From: CAYXVJ01 sp050309435
GTDB taxonomy: Bacteria > Bacillota > Clostridia > Saccharofermentanales > Fastidiosipilaceae
Direction of reading: 5' to 3'
Assembly (NCBI GenBank): GCA_050309435.1
Contig: JBNRMJ010000019.1
Span: forward strand, 1-39,524
Length of the DNA: 39,524 nucleotides
This document shows, piece after piece, positions 8,101 to 16,063 of the stretch. Under the pieces are notes generated by a model. That model had not been told where the DNA came from and ran no database searches. It saw nothing but the letters and a program-made list of their open reading frames with translations. Each line of letters starts with the position of its first letter. Within the stretch, counting starts at the first letter, position 1. The position numbers were made by a program, and so were the translations under genes.

Positions 8101-8925
8101 ATGATTGAATGGATAAATCGCTTCGGCCCCGTACAGCAAGCTCTGATCGCGACCCTTTTTACCTGGGGTGTGACCGCTCTGGGCGCGGCACTGGTCTTCT
8201 TTTTCAAAACGATCAAGAAAGAAATACTAAACGGTATGCTCGGTTTCGCAGCCGGAGTTATGATCGCGGCAAGCTTCTGGTCTTTACTCGCTCCCTCCAT
8301 CGATATGGCGGAGGAACTCGGGCAGATACCATATCTGCCCGCGCTGATCGGATTTATTTCCGGCGGTGCATTTTTACTTCTGGTTGATAAGCTTTTACCG
8401 CATTTGCATCTGGGTCTTGAGACATCCAAGGCGGAAGGTATCAAGACAAGCTGGCAGAGAAGCGTGCTGCTGGTGCTGGCGATTACCCTGCATAACATAC
8501 CGGAAGGTTTGGCCGTCGGGGTGGCGTTTGGCGCGGTTGCCGCGGGAAGCGGAACCTATGCCAGTTTGGCCGGCGCGAGTGCTCTGGCAATTGGTATCGG
8601 TCTGCAGAATTTCCCGGAAGGTGCTGCCGTGTCGATTCCGCTGCGGCGGGAAGGCTTCAGCAGAAAGAAAGCCTTTTTATACGGTCAGGCCTCGGGTATC
8701 GTCGAACCGATCGCCGGTGTTCTTGGCGCTTTTGCCGTTTTGAAAATCCGGCCGATGTTGCCCTTTGCCCTCGCTTTCGCCGCCGGTGCGATGATTTATG
8801 TTGTTATCGAAGAACTGATTCCCGAAGCGCAGCGCGAAGTCGGCGGTTCGAAGACCGATATCGCTACGATCGGTGCGATGCTGGGTTTCTCTGTGATGAT
8901 GGTTCTCGACGTCGCCCTGGGATGA
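8101..8925 (+). CDS. ZIP-family divalent metal transporter
   Basis: This 274-residue membrane protein has about eight transmembrane helices and belongs to the ZIP (zinc/iron-regulated transporter-like) family, GufA-like branch, which imports Zn(II) or related metals. The signature in transmembrane helix IV is HNIPEGLAVGVAFG and that in helix V is QNFPEGAAVSIPLRREG. The variable cytoplasmic loop includes HLHLG. ATG 8101 is preferred over the in-frame ATG 8071 because GTGAGGTT lies 4-11 bases upstream and the shorter N-terminus aligns with family members. It is divergent from the GT4 gene and has no obvious functional partner. No Zur-type operator was recognised. Confidence 0.93.
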   Translation: MIEWINRFGPVQQALIATLFTWGVTALGAALVFFFKTIKKEILNGMLGFAAGVMIAASFWSLLAPSIDMAEELGQIPYLPALIGFISGGAFLLLVDKLLPHLHLGLETSKAEGIKTSWQRSVLLVLAITLHNIPEGLAVGVAFGAVAAGSGTYASLAGASALAIGIGLQNFPEGAAVSIPLRREGFSRKKAFLYGQASGIVEPIAGVLGAFAVLKIRPMLPFALAFAAGAMIYVVIEELIPEAQREVGGSKTDIATIGAMLGFSVMMVLDVALG

Positions 8926-8961
8926 TTTTTACGCTCATTAGCCCTAAACATTCGTAGAGGG

Positions 8962-8967
8962 TATAAT
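8962..8967 (+). promoter_or_regulatory. Possible -10 box upstream of the BFD-like gene
   Basis: TATAAT at 8962-8967 lies 36 bp before ATG 9003, and GAGGAGAA (8988-8995) is the ribosome binding site. No good -35 is found at normal spacing, so the promoter is tentative. Confidence 0.35.
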
Positions 8968-9002
8968 AGGCATTTGAAATTCATCTTGAGGAGAACGAAA
9001 CC

Positions 9003-9347
9003 ATGGCAGGTAACAGAATTATTTGTACGGATAACAACGTAGAGTATATCAGCATCCGGAAAGCGATGATCAACGGCGCCAGAACGAAAGCCGAAGTCCA
9101 AGAGCAGACAGGCGCATGCTTGACTTGTGCAGGCTGCGAAGCTGATCTGGACTATATTCTCGGCTCTGTTTGCGGTTGTAAGAATGTCTCGCTCGAAGCC
9201 GTCATCAACGCCGTCAAGGCCGGTGGCAATACCGTGGAAAAGATCGGTGAAATGACCGGCGCGGGTACGGGTGTCAACGAAGAGACCGGCGAGGAATGCG
9301 GCAAGTGTAAAGGCCTGATCCAAAACATCATCGACCTAGGCAGATAA
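9003..9347 (+). CDS. Eight-cysteine BFD-like [2Fe-2S] protein
   Basis: This is a small 114-residue protein made of two segments resembling the bacterioferritin-associated ferredoxin (BFD) fold. The first (about 13-55) has ISIRKAMINGARTKAEVQEQTGACLTCAGC-type sequence. The second (about 57-112) has CGCKNVSLEAVINAVKAG, then TVEKIGEMTGAGTG, then CGKCKGLIQNIIDL, which is close to the BFD consensus. Cysteines are at 8, 39, 42, 45, 57, 59, 99 and 102. The second half can supply the usual four-Cys [2Fe-2S] site (57, 59, 99, 102). The remaining four could bind a second cluster. BFD domains usually act as electron-transfer or metal-sensing modules. The redox partner is unknown. Confidence 0.82.
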   Translation: MAGNRIICTDNNVEYISIRKAMINGARTKAEVQEQTGACLTCAGCEADLDYILGSVCGCKNVSLEAVINAVKAGGNTVEKIGEMTGAGTGVNEETGEECGKCKGLIQNIIDLGR

Positions 9348-9350
9348 ACG

Positions 9351-9446
9351 GAAAATGGAATCCTGTCCCGAGGGATTCCCGATAAGCAGGCCCGGAAATC
9401 AAGGGACGACTTGTATCCAGACGATGCGGGCCGTCCCTTTTGCTTT
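9351..9446 (+). other. Structured region after the BFD-like gene, probable terminator with alternative pairing
   Basis: Three inverted repeats crowd into about 90 bases: GGAATCC (9357-9363) with GGATTCC (9373-9379), GGCCCG (9389-9394) with CGGGCC (9427-9432), and AAGGGACG (9401-9408) with CGTCCCTT (9432-9439). The last is followed by TTTGCTTTG and could terminate transcription. The second and third pairings cross each other, so they are either alternatives or a pseudoknot. No known riboswitch class was recognised. Confidence 0.5.
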
Positions 9447-9468
9447 GCCTAATTTATTGATTTCTTTA

Positions 9469-9497
9469 TTGACTTTCGTTAAGTGCGGAGCTAGAAT
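9469..9497 (+). promoter_or_regulatory. Sigma-A promoter P1 of the GH10 gene
   Basis: TTGACT (9469-9474) and TAGAAT (9492-9497) are separated by exactly 17 bp. The expected start site near 9504 lies inside the 16-bp palindrome at 9499-9514. Confidence 0.7.
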
Positions 9498-9498
9498 T

Positions 9499-9514
9499 GA
9501 GTAAACGTTTACTC
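9499..9514 (+). promoter_or_regulatory. Perfect palindromic operator (LacI/CcpA type)
   Basis: GAGTAAACGTTTACTC is a perfect 16-bp palindrome with the central CG typical of LacI/GalR-family operators. It also matches the catabolite-response element pattern with one mismatch. It covers the start site of P1 and the -35 region of a second possible promoter, so a bound protein would block both. Confidence 0.8.
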
Positions 9515-9537
9515 TCAAGAGTAGCCGATACTATAAT
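9508..9537 (+). promoter_or_regulatory. Possible second promoter P2 of the GH10 gene
   Basis: TTTACT (9508-9513) and TATAAT (9532-9537) are separated by 18 bp. The -35 lies within the palindromic operator. The leader would be only about 15 bases, with a poor ribosome binding site. Confidence 0.45.
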
Positions 9538-9558
9538 GAAGAATCGAGACTGGATTTT

Positions 9559-10803
9559 ATGGGCACAATCATAGAAGATGCGAAGCAGCGGATCAAACAA
9601 GTCCGGCAAAGGGATGTTGAACTGCTGGCTTTGAAAGATGGCAAAGCAGTTGAAAATGCCGAAGTCAGTTTTCGCATGAAGGAGCATCAGTTCCTCTTCG
9701 GTGCGGTCGGCTATGCACATGGAAAGTTTGGCCACGCCGGAAAAGAAGAGCGATTTACCGAAGCTTTTACCAGGCTCTTCAACTATACAATGGTTCCGGT
9801 GCACTGGAACTGGTACGAACCGAAAAAAGGCCAATTTACTGAGCCTTACACGAGTAATCTTTTACATTGGGCGAAAGAAAATAAACTCAAGACTAAACTG
9901 CATGCTTTGATCTGGCATGAATTGTGCCCGGATTGGGTGACAGACGAAACTGTCGAAGCGGATATGGAGAATCGCATCAGGCTCTTGATGGAGAGGTTCG
10001 GCGATGATTTCGACTTTTTCGATCTGGCGAACGAAACCACGGTAAACGATCGTTTCGATAATCCTGTATCTCGTTGGGTTAAGCGAAAAGGTCCTCTCGA
10101 GATGATGAAGTTCGGCAGTAAACTCGTGAGGCAGTATCGTCCCGATGCCAGGTTGCTTTATGGTGACTGGAACGTTCATGAAGAGGAATACTTCGATTTT
10201 CTGGGTCAGATCAGAGACGCAAACATTGATATCGACATTCTTGGCATGCAGAGCCACATGCACCGCGATCTCTGGACCGACGAAGAGACCATGAGAGTGA
10301 TGGACCGGGCTGCCGCGTTTGGCTGGCCGATTCATTTCCCCGAATGCTCCGTTATCAGCGGAAAACCCATCGGTTATCTGTCTTACGAGCCCGGTGCGGT
10401 CAACCGTTTTACCGAAACAGAAGAAGATGCCTGGTGGCAGGCCGAATTCACGAAGAATTTTTACACGCTTGTCTTCAGCCATCCTGCCGTCGAAGCGCTT
10501 TCCTGGTTTGACTTCACCGATCACCGCTGGCTTGGCGCTCCGGCAGGTCTGATTGATGACAATCTTGATCCCAAACCGGTCTATGGCGCGCTTTATGACC
10601 TGATTCACCGGGAATGGCATTCGGATGCCGACGTTACGACCGGTACCTCCGGGCTTTGCCGAAGCCGGTTGTTTACTGGAAGCTACGAGATTACGGTTCG
10701 TAGCGGAGAGCGAAAGAGGACTCTGACAAAAGACATTCATCGCGAGAGTTTTTATGCCGGAGGCGGTGATGCCATCAGGCTGACAGTCGACCTGGATGCT
10801 TGA
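9559..10803 (+). CDS. Cytoplasmic GH10 endo-beta-1,4-xylanase-type glycosidase
   Basis: This 414-residue retaining GH10 enzyme hydrolyses beta-1,4-xylan or xylo-oligosaccharides. The barrel runs from about residue 45 to 350. FNYTMVPVHWNWYEPKKGQF and HALIWHELCPDWV carry the conserved GH10 subsite residues. The acid/base is Glu159 (DLANETTVND) and the nucleophile is Glu262 (HFPECSV), with GMQSHMH between them. WFDFTDHRWLG is near the end of the barrel. A small C-terminal tail domain (about 355-414) is not recognised. There is no signal peptide or carbohydrate-binding module, so imported oligosaccharides are the likely substrate. The start codon 9559 has only a weak ribosome binding site. It is controlled by a promoter with a palindromic operator. 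Confidence 0.9.
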   Translation: MGTIIEDAKQRIKQVRQRDVELLALKDGKAVENAEVSFRMKEHQFLFGAVGYAHGKFGHAGKEERFTEAFTRLFNYTMVPVHWNWYEPKKGQFTEPYTSNLLHWAKENKLKTKLHALIWHELCPDWVTDETVEADMENRIRLLMERFGDDFDFFDLANETTVNDRFDNPVSRWVKRKGPLEMMKFGSKLVRQYRPDARLLYGDWNVHEEEYFDFLGQIRDANIDIDILGMQSHMHRDLWTDEETMRVMDRAAAFGWPIHFPECSVISGKPIGYLSYEPGAVNRFTETEEDAWWQAEFTKNFYTLVFSHPAVEALSWFDFTDHRWLGAPAGLIDDNLDPKPVYGALYDLIHREWHSDADVTTGTSGLCRSRLFTGSYEITVRSGERKRTLTKDIHRESFYAGGGDAIRLTVDLDA

Positions 10804-10848
10804 CGGAAGATCGTGATATACCGGATTCATGAGGAAGATAGAGACGAG

Positions 10849-10874
10849 AAGACAGTGCCCCGCGCTGTCTTTTT
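10849..10874 (+). terminator. Intrinsic terminator of the GH10 gene
   Basis: AAGACAGTG (10849-10857) pairs with CGCTGTCTT (10863-10871), with one G-T pair and a five-base loop. A run of five Ts ends at 10874. Confidence 0.8.
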
Positions 10875-10903
10875 AACATGAGGAAAAGACAGGCTTAGAA
10901 ACA

Positions 10904-10936
10904 CACAAACCGTCGCAGCGAGCTTGTGCCGACGGT
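10904..10936 (+). other. Hairpin in the leader between GH10 and the MFS gene
   Basis: ACCGTCG (10909-10915) pairs with CGACGGT (10930-10936). CACAA (10904-10908) could instead pair with TTGTG (10924-10928), which would cross the first helix with almost no connecting bases and so is probably an alternative. The 285-bp gap 10804-11088 otherwise holds only the terminator and an unassigned MFS promoter region near 10975-10995. Confidence 0.35.
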
Positions 10937-11088
10937 CGATCAGCCGATTCGTGAGGCCTGGTCATGCGGTCTGCTTGAAAATAATATAGAATCAATAGCG
11001 GCACAGGGAAAGGAGCTGAGGCTCGTTTCGGCCTTACGAGATCAAGACCGTGAGGATCTGCCGGGAATAAAAAGTTGAAGGAAAATCT

Positions 11089-12261
11089 ATGAAAACTCGT
11101 GTGTCCCAAGAGAAATTGCCGTTTCTGCTCTTTTCGATCTATGTGTTTTTCTATTCGGCTGTTGCCGTTTATAACACGTATATCAATTTGTATCTCAGTT
11201 CCACCGGTCTGACGAATCCCGAGATCGGCGGTATTGTTTCGGCGGCGACGATTTTAACGATGGTCACGCAGCTGGGCTGGGGAATCATCAGCGACCGGGC
11301 GCGAACGAAGAACCGCGTACTGCTGCTCTTGTTTCTCCTGGCGGCAAGTACCAGCCTGGCCTTTTATCTGCATACGGGCTTCGTATTCCTGGCGGTCATG
11401 GTCGCCTTGTTCTCGATGGTCTTTAATCCGATTACGCCTTTGCAGGATAATTTATCCTTGGAGTTACTGGAGAATACGAAAACCGACTTCGGACAGATTC
11501 GGATGGGCGGCACGATCGGCTATGCTTTGACATCTTTTGTCATCGGCTTTCTCTTGAAAGATGCCTACCGGAATATTTTCTGGCTTACGGCCGGCTTCCT
11601 GCTGATCTGCATGATCCTGGGCTCGAGGCTGCCTCGGGTCGAACGGCATACGGACAGCCAGAAGCTTACGAATTTTCGCTTCACCTCGGAGATGCGTCTG
11701 CTTCTGGGCATTGTGCTCTTCAACGCGGTCTATTACCTGGGTATGGCTTTTTACTATAATTTTTACCCGATCTATTATGTATCGGTGGGCGGCGACAGCG
11801 GCATGATCGGCATGCTGATGTTCGCGGCCTCGTTGTCGGAGATTCCCATGCTCCTTGTCGTACGGCGTCTGATCGATCGCATCGGGGTACGAAGGCTGCT
11901 ACTGATCGCGGCGGGAGCAACCATGCTTCGCTTCGTGATTCTGGCCTTCTTCACGCATCCGGCGGCGGTCATCGGAGCCAGTCTCCTTCACGGCCCGGGC
12001 TTCACCAGTTTCTCTTACAGCGTGGTCACATTCATCGGTAAGACTATGCCTCGTCATCTGCGTGCCCGCGGACAAAGCATGAATGTTCTGCTGGGTACTG
12101 TTGTTCCTCGGATTCTCGCCGGCTATATCGGCGGCGTCGCCAGTGTGGCGATCGGAACCAAGCGGGTTTTACTTGTGAATGCCGGCATACTCGGCCTGGC
12201 GGCCATGATTTTCTGGATTTTCGGTAAGCAGGAGAGCCATAGCGAAGAGCAAGTAGAATAA
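11089..12261 (+). CDS. Major facilitator superfamily transporter
   Basis: This 390-residue inner-membrane protein has about 12 predicted transmembrane helices. It belongs to the MFS branch related to LacY and nucleoside/proton symporters (MFS_1-like). Visible features are the N-terminal YNTYINLYLSSTGLTNPEIGG, the loop 2-3 motif GIISDRARTKNRVLL, and FGQIRMGGTIGYALTS, which in this branch follows helix 4. The duplicated C-terminal loop is RRLIDRIGVRRLL. The C-terminus is hydrophilic and acidic (QESHSEEQVE). GAAGGAAAA precedes ATG 11089. Substrate cannot be inferred from sequence. Proximity to the GH10 gene allows oligosaccharide uptake as a guess, but a terminator separates them. It converges with the MATE gene, with a hairpin between. 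Confidence 0.88.
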   Translation: MKTRVSQEKLPFLLFSIYVFFYSAVAVYNTYINLYLSSTGLTNPEIGGIVSAATILTMVTQLGWGIISDRARTKNRVLLLLFLLAASTSLAFYLHTGFVFLAVMVALFSMVFNPITPLQDNLSLELLENTKTDFGQIRMGGTIGYALTSFVIGFLLKDAYRNIFWLTAGFLLICMILGSRLPRVERHTDSQKLTNFRFTSEMRLLLGIVLFNAVYYLGMAFYYNFYPIYYVSVGGDSGMIGMLMFAASLSEIPMLLVVRRLIDRIGVRRLLLIAAGATMLRFVILAFFTHPAAVIGASLLHGPGFTSFSYSVVTFIGKTMPRHLRARGQSMNVLLGTVVPRILAGYIGGVASVAIGTKRVLLVNAGILGLAAMIFWIFGKQESHSEEQVE

Positions 12262-12285
12262 TTTAGCCAAGGAAATATCCAGACA

Positions 12286-12324
12286 AAACGATGGCCCGTA
12301 CTTCCGATCTAGGCCGTTTCTTTT
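12286..12324. terminator. Bidirectional terminator between the MFS and MATE genes
   Basis: AAACG and GCC (12286-12296, with an ATG bulge) pair with GGC and CGTTT (12312-12319). The plus-strand exit is TTTCTTTTTCC and the minus-strand exit is CGTTTTGTC. The hairpin overlaps the last codons of the MATE gene. Confidence 0.55.
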
Positions 12325-13781
12325 TCCGGACTGTCGGCGACTGCTTCGTATACCTCGAGCGCTTCGGAATCAATGATATGTTTTTCGCGCCATTTTCCCT
12401 TCCTGAACCAGGTATAAGTCAGCACCATATTCGTGATCCAGGCGATCAGGACGGAAGCGAAAATCGCATGAGGCGCGCCTTTCGGCCACGTTTCGGAGCG
12501 GGTCAGATAAGCCAGCAGATAGGCCAGAGGTACGCGCAGACCGATCGTGGCGAAGAGTGAAATCCACATGGAAGGCATGGTGTCGCCGGCACCGCGCATC
12601 ACGCCGCCAAAGACCTGAGCGATTCCGAGCGCGACATAACCTAGTGCCAAAATCCGCATCTGCTGAAGGCCCAACGCGATAACGGCTTCCGTGCTCGTAA
12701 AGAGCCGAAGCACCTGACCGCCGAAAAGCAAGAGCATCAAGACCAGAAAAGAGGAGACAGAAACCGCCAGGCGAAAGCCGGCCTTCGTTCCCGCTTCGAC
12801 CCGGTCCATTCGTTTCGCGCCGACATTTTGTCCCACGAAGGTAGCAATTGCCATACCGAAGGTGAAGTTTGGCATCATGGCGAAACCGTCGATGCGAATC
12901 ACGGCCGTGTTGGTCGTAATAACCGTCGGTCCCATGGAATTGATCAGAGCCTGCACCGTCACCATTGCCAGCGAGAAAATAGCCTGAGTCATACCCATCG
13001 GGAGACCGATTTTTAAGAGATTCTTGATCAAGGCCCCGTCGGGGACAAGGTTTCGTGGCGTGATCTCGACAGCTTTATTGATCTTTATCAGATGAATCAG
13101 GCAGAGGATGGCAGATACGGCTTGAGAGATAATGGTGGCGAAGGCAACTCCGGAAACACCCCGGCCGAGTCCCGCAACAAAGTAGATATCCAAAGCGATG
13201 TTCAGAACCGTCGTGATGACCAGAAAAACCAGCGGCATAAACGAGTCGCCCATACCGCGCAGGATACCGGTAATCATGTTATAGAAACCAAAACCCATAA
13301 TCCCCGCAAAGGTAATCTGCAAATAAGAGGCGGACATATCAATGAGTTCGGGCGGCGTGCCAAGCAGCTCGAGAATCGGACGCGAGAGGGGAATGGCAAG
13401 CAGCATCAGGAGCAGCGAGACGATGAAAATCAGGGTCAAGGCGTTACCGATGGTTCGATTCAGTTTCTCTTTATCTTTCGCTCCGAAATACTGTGAGATC
13501 AAAATACCCGCACCGCCGGAAACCGCCGTAAAGAGGACAAGAAGGAAGTTCGTAATCGGGAAGGTGGCACCGACGGCTCCCAGAGCGTTATCGCCCACAT
13601 AGCGGCCGACAATGATCGAGTCTGCCGTCGAATAGAGCTGCTGGAAGATGTTGCCGATGAGCAGCGGCAGCGAAAAGCGAATGAGGCTGGCCATAACCGG
13701 TCCGTCCGTCATATCCTGCGGACTGAAAAAGGAGCGCAAAAGCGCTGCCGGCGAGTGACGCTGTAAATTCTTTGGCTTCAA
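12309..13781 (-). CDS. MATE-family efflux transporter
   Basis: This 490-residue multidrug and toxin extrusion protein has two MatE repeats, each of about six helices. The N-terminal half contains FSLPLLIGNIFQQLYSTADS, VGRYVGDNALGAVGATFPI and GAGILISQYFGAKD. The C-terminal half begins near GLPMGMTQAIFSLAMVTVQA, followed by FVGQNVGAKRMDRVEAGTK. These are the standard DinF/NorM-type signatures, and the protein would export cationic compounds or other toxic molecules with Na+ or H+ coupling. AAGGAGA lies about 8 bases before the ATG. The gene is divergent from the OYE-type reductase over a 251-bp gap. No regulator gene is adjacent. The substrate is unknown. Confidence 0.93.
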   Translation of the reverse strand: MKPKNLQRHSPAALLRSFFSPQDMTDGPVMASLIRFSLPLLIGNIFQQLYSTADSIIVGRYVGDNALGAVGATFPITNFLLVLFTAVSGGAGILISQYFGAKDKEKLNRTIGNALTLIFIVSLLLMLLAIPLSRPILELLGTPPELIDMSASYLQITFAGIMGFGFYNMITGILRGMGDSFMPLVFLVITTVLNIALDIYFVAGLGRGVSGVAFATIISQAVSAILCLIHLIKINKAVEITPRNLVPDGALIKNLLKIGLPMGMTQAIFSLAMVTVQALINSMGPTVITTNTAVIRIDGFAMMPNFTFGMAIATFVGQNVGAKRMDRVEAGTKAGFRLAVSVSSFLVLMLLLFGGQVLRLFTSTEAVIALGLQQMRILALGYVALGIAQVFGGVMRGAGDTMPSMWISLFATIGLRVPLAYLLAYLTRSETWPKGAPHAIFASVLIAWITNMVLTYTWFRKGKWREKHIIDSEALEVYEAVADSPEKETA

Positions 13782-13957
13782 CTTGGATCTCCTTAAAAGT
13801 TAATCATTTCTTGTTGAATAAAGCGATTGTAAGGCTTGGCTATTCTATACACCTTCATATGTAAATGTCTTTTCAAAATAGCAGAAAATCCTCTCTCTGA
13901 CTAGAGCAAACAGTAAGAAATTACTACAAACATTGCGCTTGATTAAATCGTACCTTA

Positions 13958-13986
13958 TTGACTCATTCGGTCAACTTGTCTAAAAT
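13958..13986 (+). promoter_or_regulatory. Sigma-A promoter of the OYE-type reductase with an inverted repeat on its -35
   Basis: TTGACT (13958-13963) and TAAAAT (13981-13986) are separated by 17 bp. The inverted repeat TTGAC-N7-GTCAA (13958-13974) covers the -35 and upstream spacer, and is a plausible operator. Confidence 0.75.
13960..13974 (+). repeat. 15-bp motif GACTCATTCGGTCAA, first copy
   Basis: This sequence recurs with one change (GACTCGTTCGGTCAA) at 20904-20918, in the leader of the ADP-ribosylglycohydrolase-like gene. Here it overlaps the -35 and spacer of the reductase promoter. A shared regulator is possible, and chance is not excluded. Confidence 0.4.
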
Positions 13987-14032
13987 AAATATAAATTTAT
14001 CCAAACGGCTTTTGCTGGAAAGGGAGAATAAA

Positions 14033-15955
14033 ATGACTTACAAGATGCTACTTTCACCTGGTAAAATCGGCACACTGGAGCTTAAAAACCGTTCAGTTTT
14101 CCCGCCCATGGGAACCAACTACTGTAACGAAGGGGTCGTTAACGACCGTTTGATCAATTATCACGCGCGCCGAGCCGCAGGCGGCTGCGCCCTTAATATC
14201 GTGGAAATCTGCCCGGTGCATTACACGAGCGAAACCGGTTCGAACCCGAGTATCGCTTCGGACGAGAGCATTCCCGGCTTTACGCGTCTGGCCCAAGCTA
14301 TCCATGACAACGGAGGTAAAGCAGCTCTGCAGTTATGGCATGGCGGCAGACAGACATCGGGTAAACCTTTCGGCGGACAACCCTGGGCACCGAGTGCCAC
14401 GACCTGTTCCTTCATCGGCGAAGAAGCTCATGCGATGACTCTGGATGAAGTTTGGGAAGTCATTTATGCGTACGGCGATGCGGCGCTTCGTGCGAAAAAG
14501 GCAGGTTTTGACACTGTTGAATTGCATGGTGCACACGGCTATCTCATCGACTCTTTCTTGAACGAGTATACAAACCACCGCAGCGATGAATTCGGCGGAA
14601 GTCTCGAGAACCGTGCCCGCTTCGGATGCGAGATCATTAAAGATATTAAGAAAAAGTGCGGCCCGGACTATCCTGTTATCATCCGTATGTCCGCCTACGA
14701 GCATGCTCGTGAACCCGGCGGCCTGATGATCGAAGAGAGCATCGAAGCTGCCAAACTTTATAAGGCGGCAGGCGTCGATGCCCTGGATATTTCTCAAGGT
14801 TCTTATCAGACCATCCAGTACACTGTTCCGCCATATTACTTCCCTTATAAGATCAACGCCGAGAATTCCAGGCGCTTCCGCGATGCCGTCGGTCTTCCCG
14901 TCATCTGCGCCGGTCGCATTTCGACACCTGATATGGCCGAGGAGATTCTCGAAGCCGGCCAGGCGGATTTCATTTCCTTCGGTCGCGTACAGATGGCCGA
15001 TCCCGATTTTATGAAAAAGACCATGGAAGGCAGAGTCGATGAAATCATCCACTGCATCGCCTGTAACCAGGGTTGTGTCGAACGCTTGTTTATGACACCC
15101 GACGGTGCCAGCTGTATTTTTAATCCCGAGTGCGGTTACGAAGCCGAAGTCTCGGTCGAAGCAGCTACAGAGAAGAAGAAAGTTTTGGTCGTCGGCGGCG
15201 GCCCGGGCGGCTTGATGGCTTCCCGCATCGCAGCCGAGAGAGGACACGAGGTCATGCTTCTCGAAAAATCCGGTAACGTCGGCGGTCAGTATAACCTGGC
15301 AGCCGTGGCACCCGGTAAGGAGCGTCTGGGCGAGAACATGAATCAGATGGGCATCCTCGCCGCGAAGGCCGGTGTAGACATCAAACTCTTCACCGAAGCA
15401 AGCAGAGACCGCATCGAAGCATTGAAACCTGATTTCGTCGTCGTGGCGACCGGTGCCGACTTCGCCGCTCCGCCGGTCAAGGGTACGGAATACGGCATCA
15501 GCGCCTGGGCGATGCTTAAACACGACGAGTTCGTCACCACTCAGGATGTCGCGATCATCGGCGGCGGCTTGACGGCGATGGAAGTCATGGAGATCCTGGC
15601 CAAACAGGGTAAGAACGTAACCGTCATCGAGATGGCCGATGCGATTGCCCGCGATATGGAGTTCTACGTGAAACCTTATTTTGATCAGATTATTAAGGAC
15701 TACAACGTCAATGTCATGGTCAACACCAAGTGCGTCGAAATCGGCGAAGGCTTCGTCATCGTGGAGAAAGACGGACAAACGGAGAAACTGTCCTTTGGCA
15801 GCGTCGTCCTGGCTTCCGGTGCGAAAGCGGTTAACGAGGTTGAAGAGATTGTCAAGGAACTGGATATCGAGTACGAGACAATCGGTGATGCCGTGAAACC
15901 CGGTAAGGTTATGAATGCTCTCTGGGGCGGCCATAAGATCGGCAGAAGCATCTGA
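14033..15955 (+). CDS. Old yellow enzyme-type NADH:flavin oxidoreductase with 4Fe-4S and FAD domains
   Basis: This 640-residue enzyme has the architecture of 2,4-dienoyl-CoA reductase, enoate reductase and bile-acid BaiCD-type enzymes. An FMN TIM barrel (about 1-335) includes LELKNRSVFPPMGT, ALQLWHGGRQ, ELHGAHGYLIDSFLNEYTN and ADFISFGRVQMADPDF. A 4Fe-4S site follows, with Cys341, Cys344, Cys348 and Cys361. The FAD dinucleotide fold begins at Gly388 (VVGGGPGG) and an NAD(P)H fold begins near residue 509 (IIGGGLTAMEVME). It should reduce an activated C=C bond with NADH under anaerobic conditions. ATG 14033 is chosen for GGGAG upstream. Earlier in-frame codons lie in the promoter. The substrate is unknown. 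Confidence 0.92.
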   Translation: MTYKMLLSPGKIGTLELKNRSVFPPMGTNYCNEGVVNDRLINYHARRAAGGCALNIVEICPVHYTSETGSNPSIASDESIPGFTRLAQAIHDNGGKAALQLWHGGRQTSGKPFGGQPWAPSATTCSFIGEEAHAMTLDEVWEVIYAYGDAALRAKKAGFDTVELHGAHGYLIDSFLNEYTNHRSDEFGGSLENRARFGCEIIKDIKKKCGPDYPVIIRMSAYEHAREPGGLMIEESIEAAKLYKAAGVDALDISQGSYQTIQYTVPPYYFPYKINAENSRRFRDAVGLPVICAGRISTPDMAEEILEAGQADFISFGRVQMADPDFMKKTMEGRVDEIIHCIACNQGCVERLFMTPDGASCIFNPECGYEAEVSVEAATEKKKVLVVGGGPGGLMASRIAAERGHEVMLLEKSGNVGGQYNLAAVAPGKERLGENMNQMGILAAKAGVDIKLFTEASRDRIEALKPDFVVVATGADFAAPPVKGTEYGISAWAMLKHDEFVTTQDVAIIGGGLTAMEVMEILAKQGKNVTVIEMADAIARDMEFYVKPYFDQIIKDYNVNVMVNTKCVEIGEGFVIVEKDGQTEKLSFGSVVLASGAKAVNEVEEIVKELDIEYETIGDAVKPGKVMNALWGGHKIGRSI

Positions 15956-16006
15956 TCAACCCTTCATACCATATCGTCATTAATTCATACAGTCATTTCA
16001 GAAACG

Positions 16007-16038
16007 AAGACCCGGAAGAATTTCCTTCCGGGTCTTTT
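16007..16038 (+). terminator. Strong intrinsic terminator after the OYE-type reductase
   Basis: AAGACCCGGAAG (16007-16018) pairs perfectly over 12 bp with CTTCCGGGTCTT (16025-16036) and ends in TTTT. In the other direction it may also stop the convergent SDR transcript, though the T-tract there is weaker. Confidence 0.9.
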
Positions 16039-16063
16039 AATTAATGGAATTTCACTGGGGGTC

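Noticed and set aside
9862..10830. A 322-codon open frame antisense to the GH10 gene
   Set aside because: The GH10 frame has the catalytic residues. The antisense frame has no recognisable domain or ribosome binding site.
10904..10936. H-type pseudoknot in the MFS leader
   Set aside because: Both helices can be drawn, but the connecting loops are zero and one base, which is too short for them to coexist. They are more likely alternative or accidental pairings.
14333..15934. A 533-codon open frame antisense to the OYE-type reductase
   Set aside because: It lies wholly inside a well supported gene on the other strand, has no ribosome binding site and shows no recognisable family. It is a by-product of codon bias.
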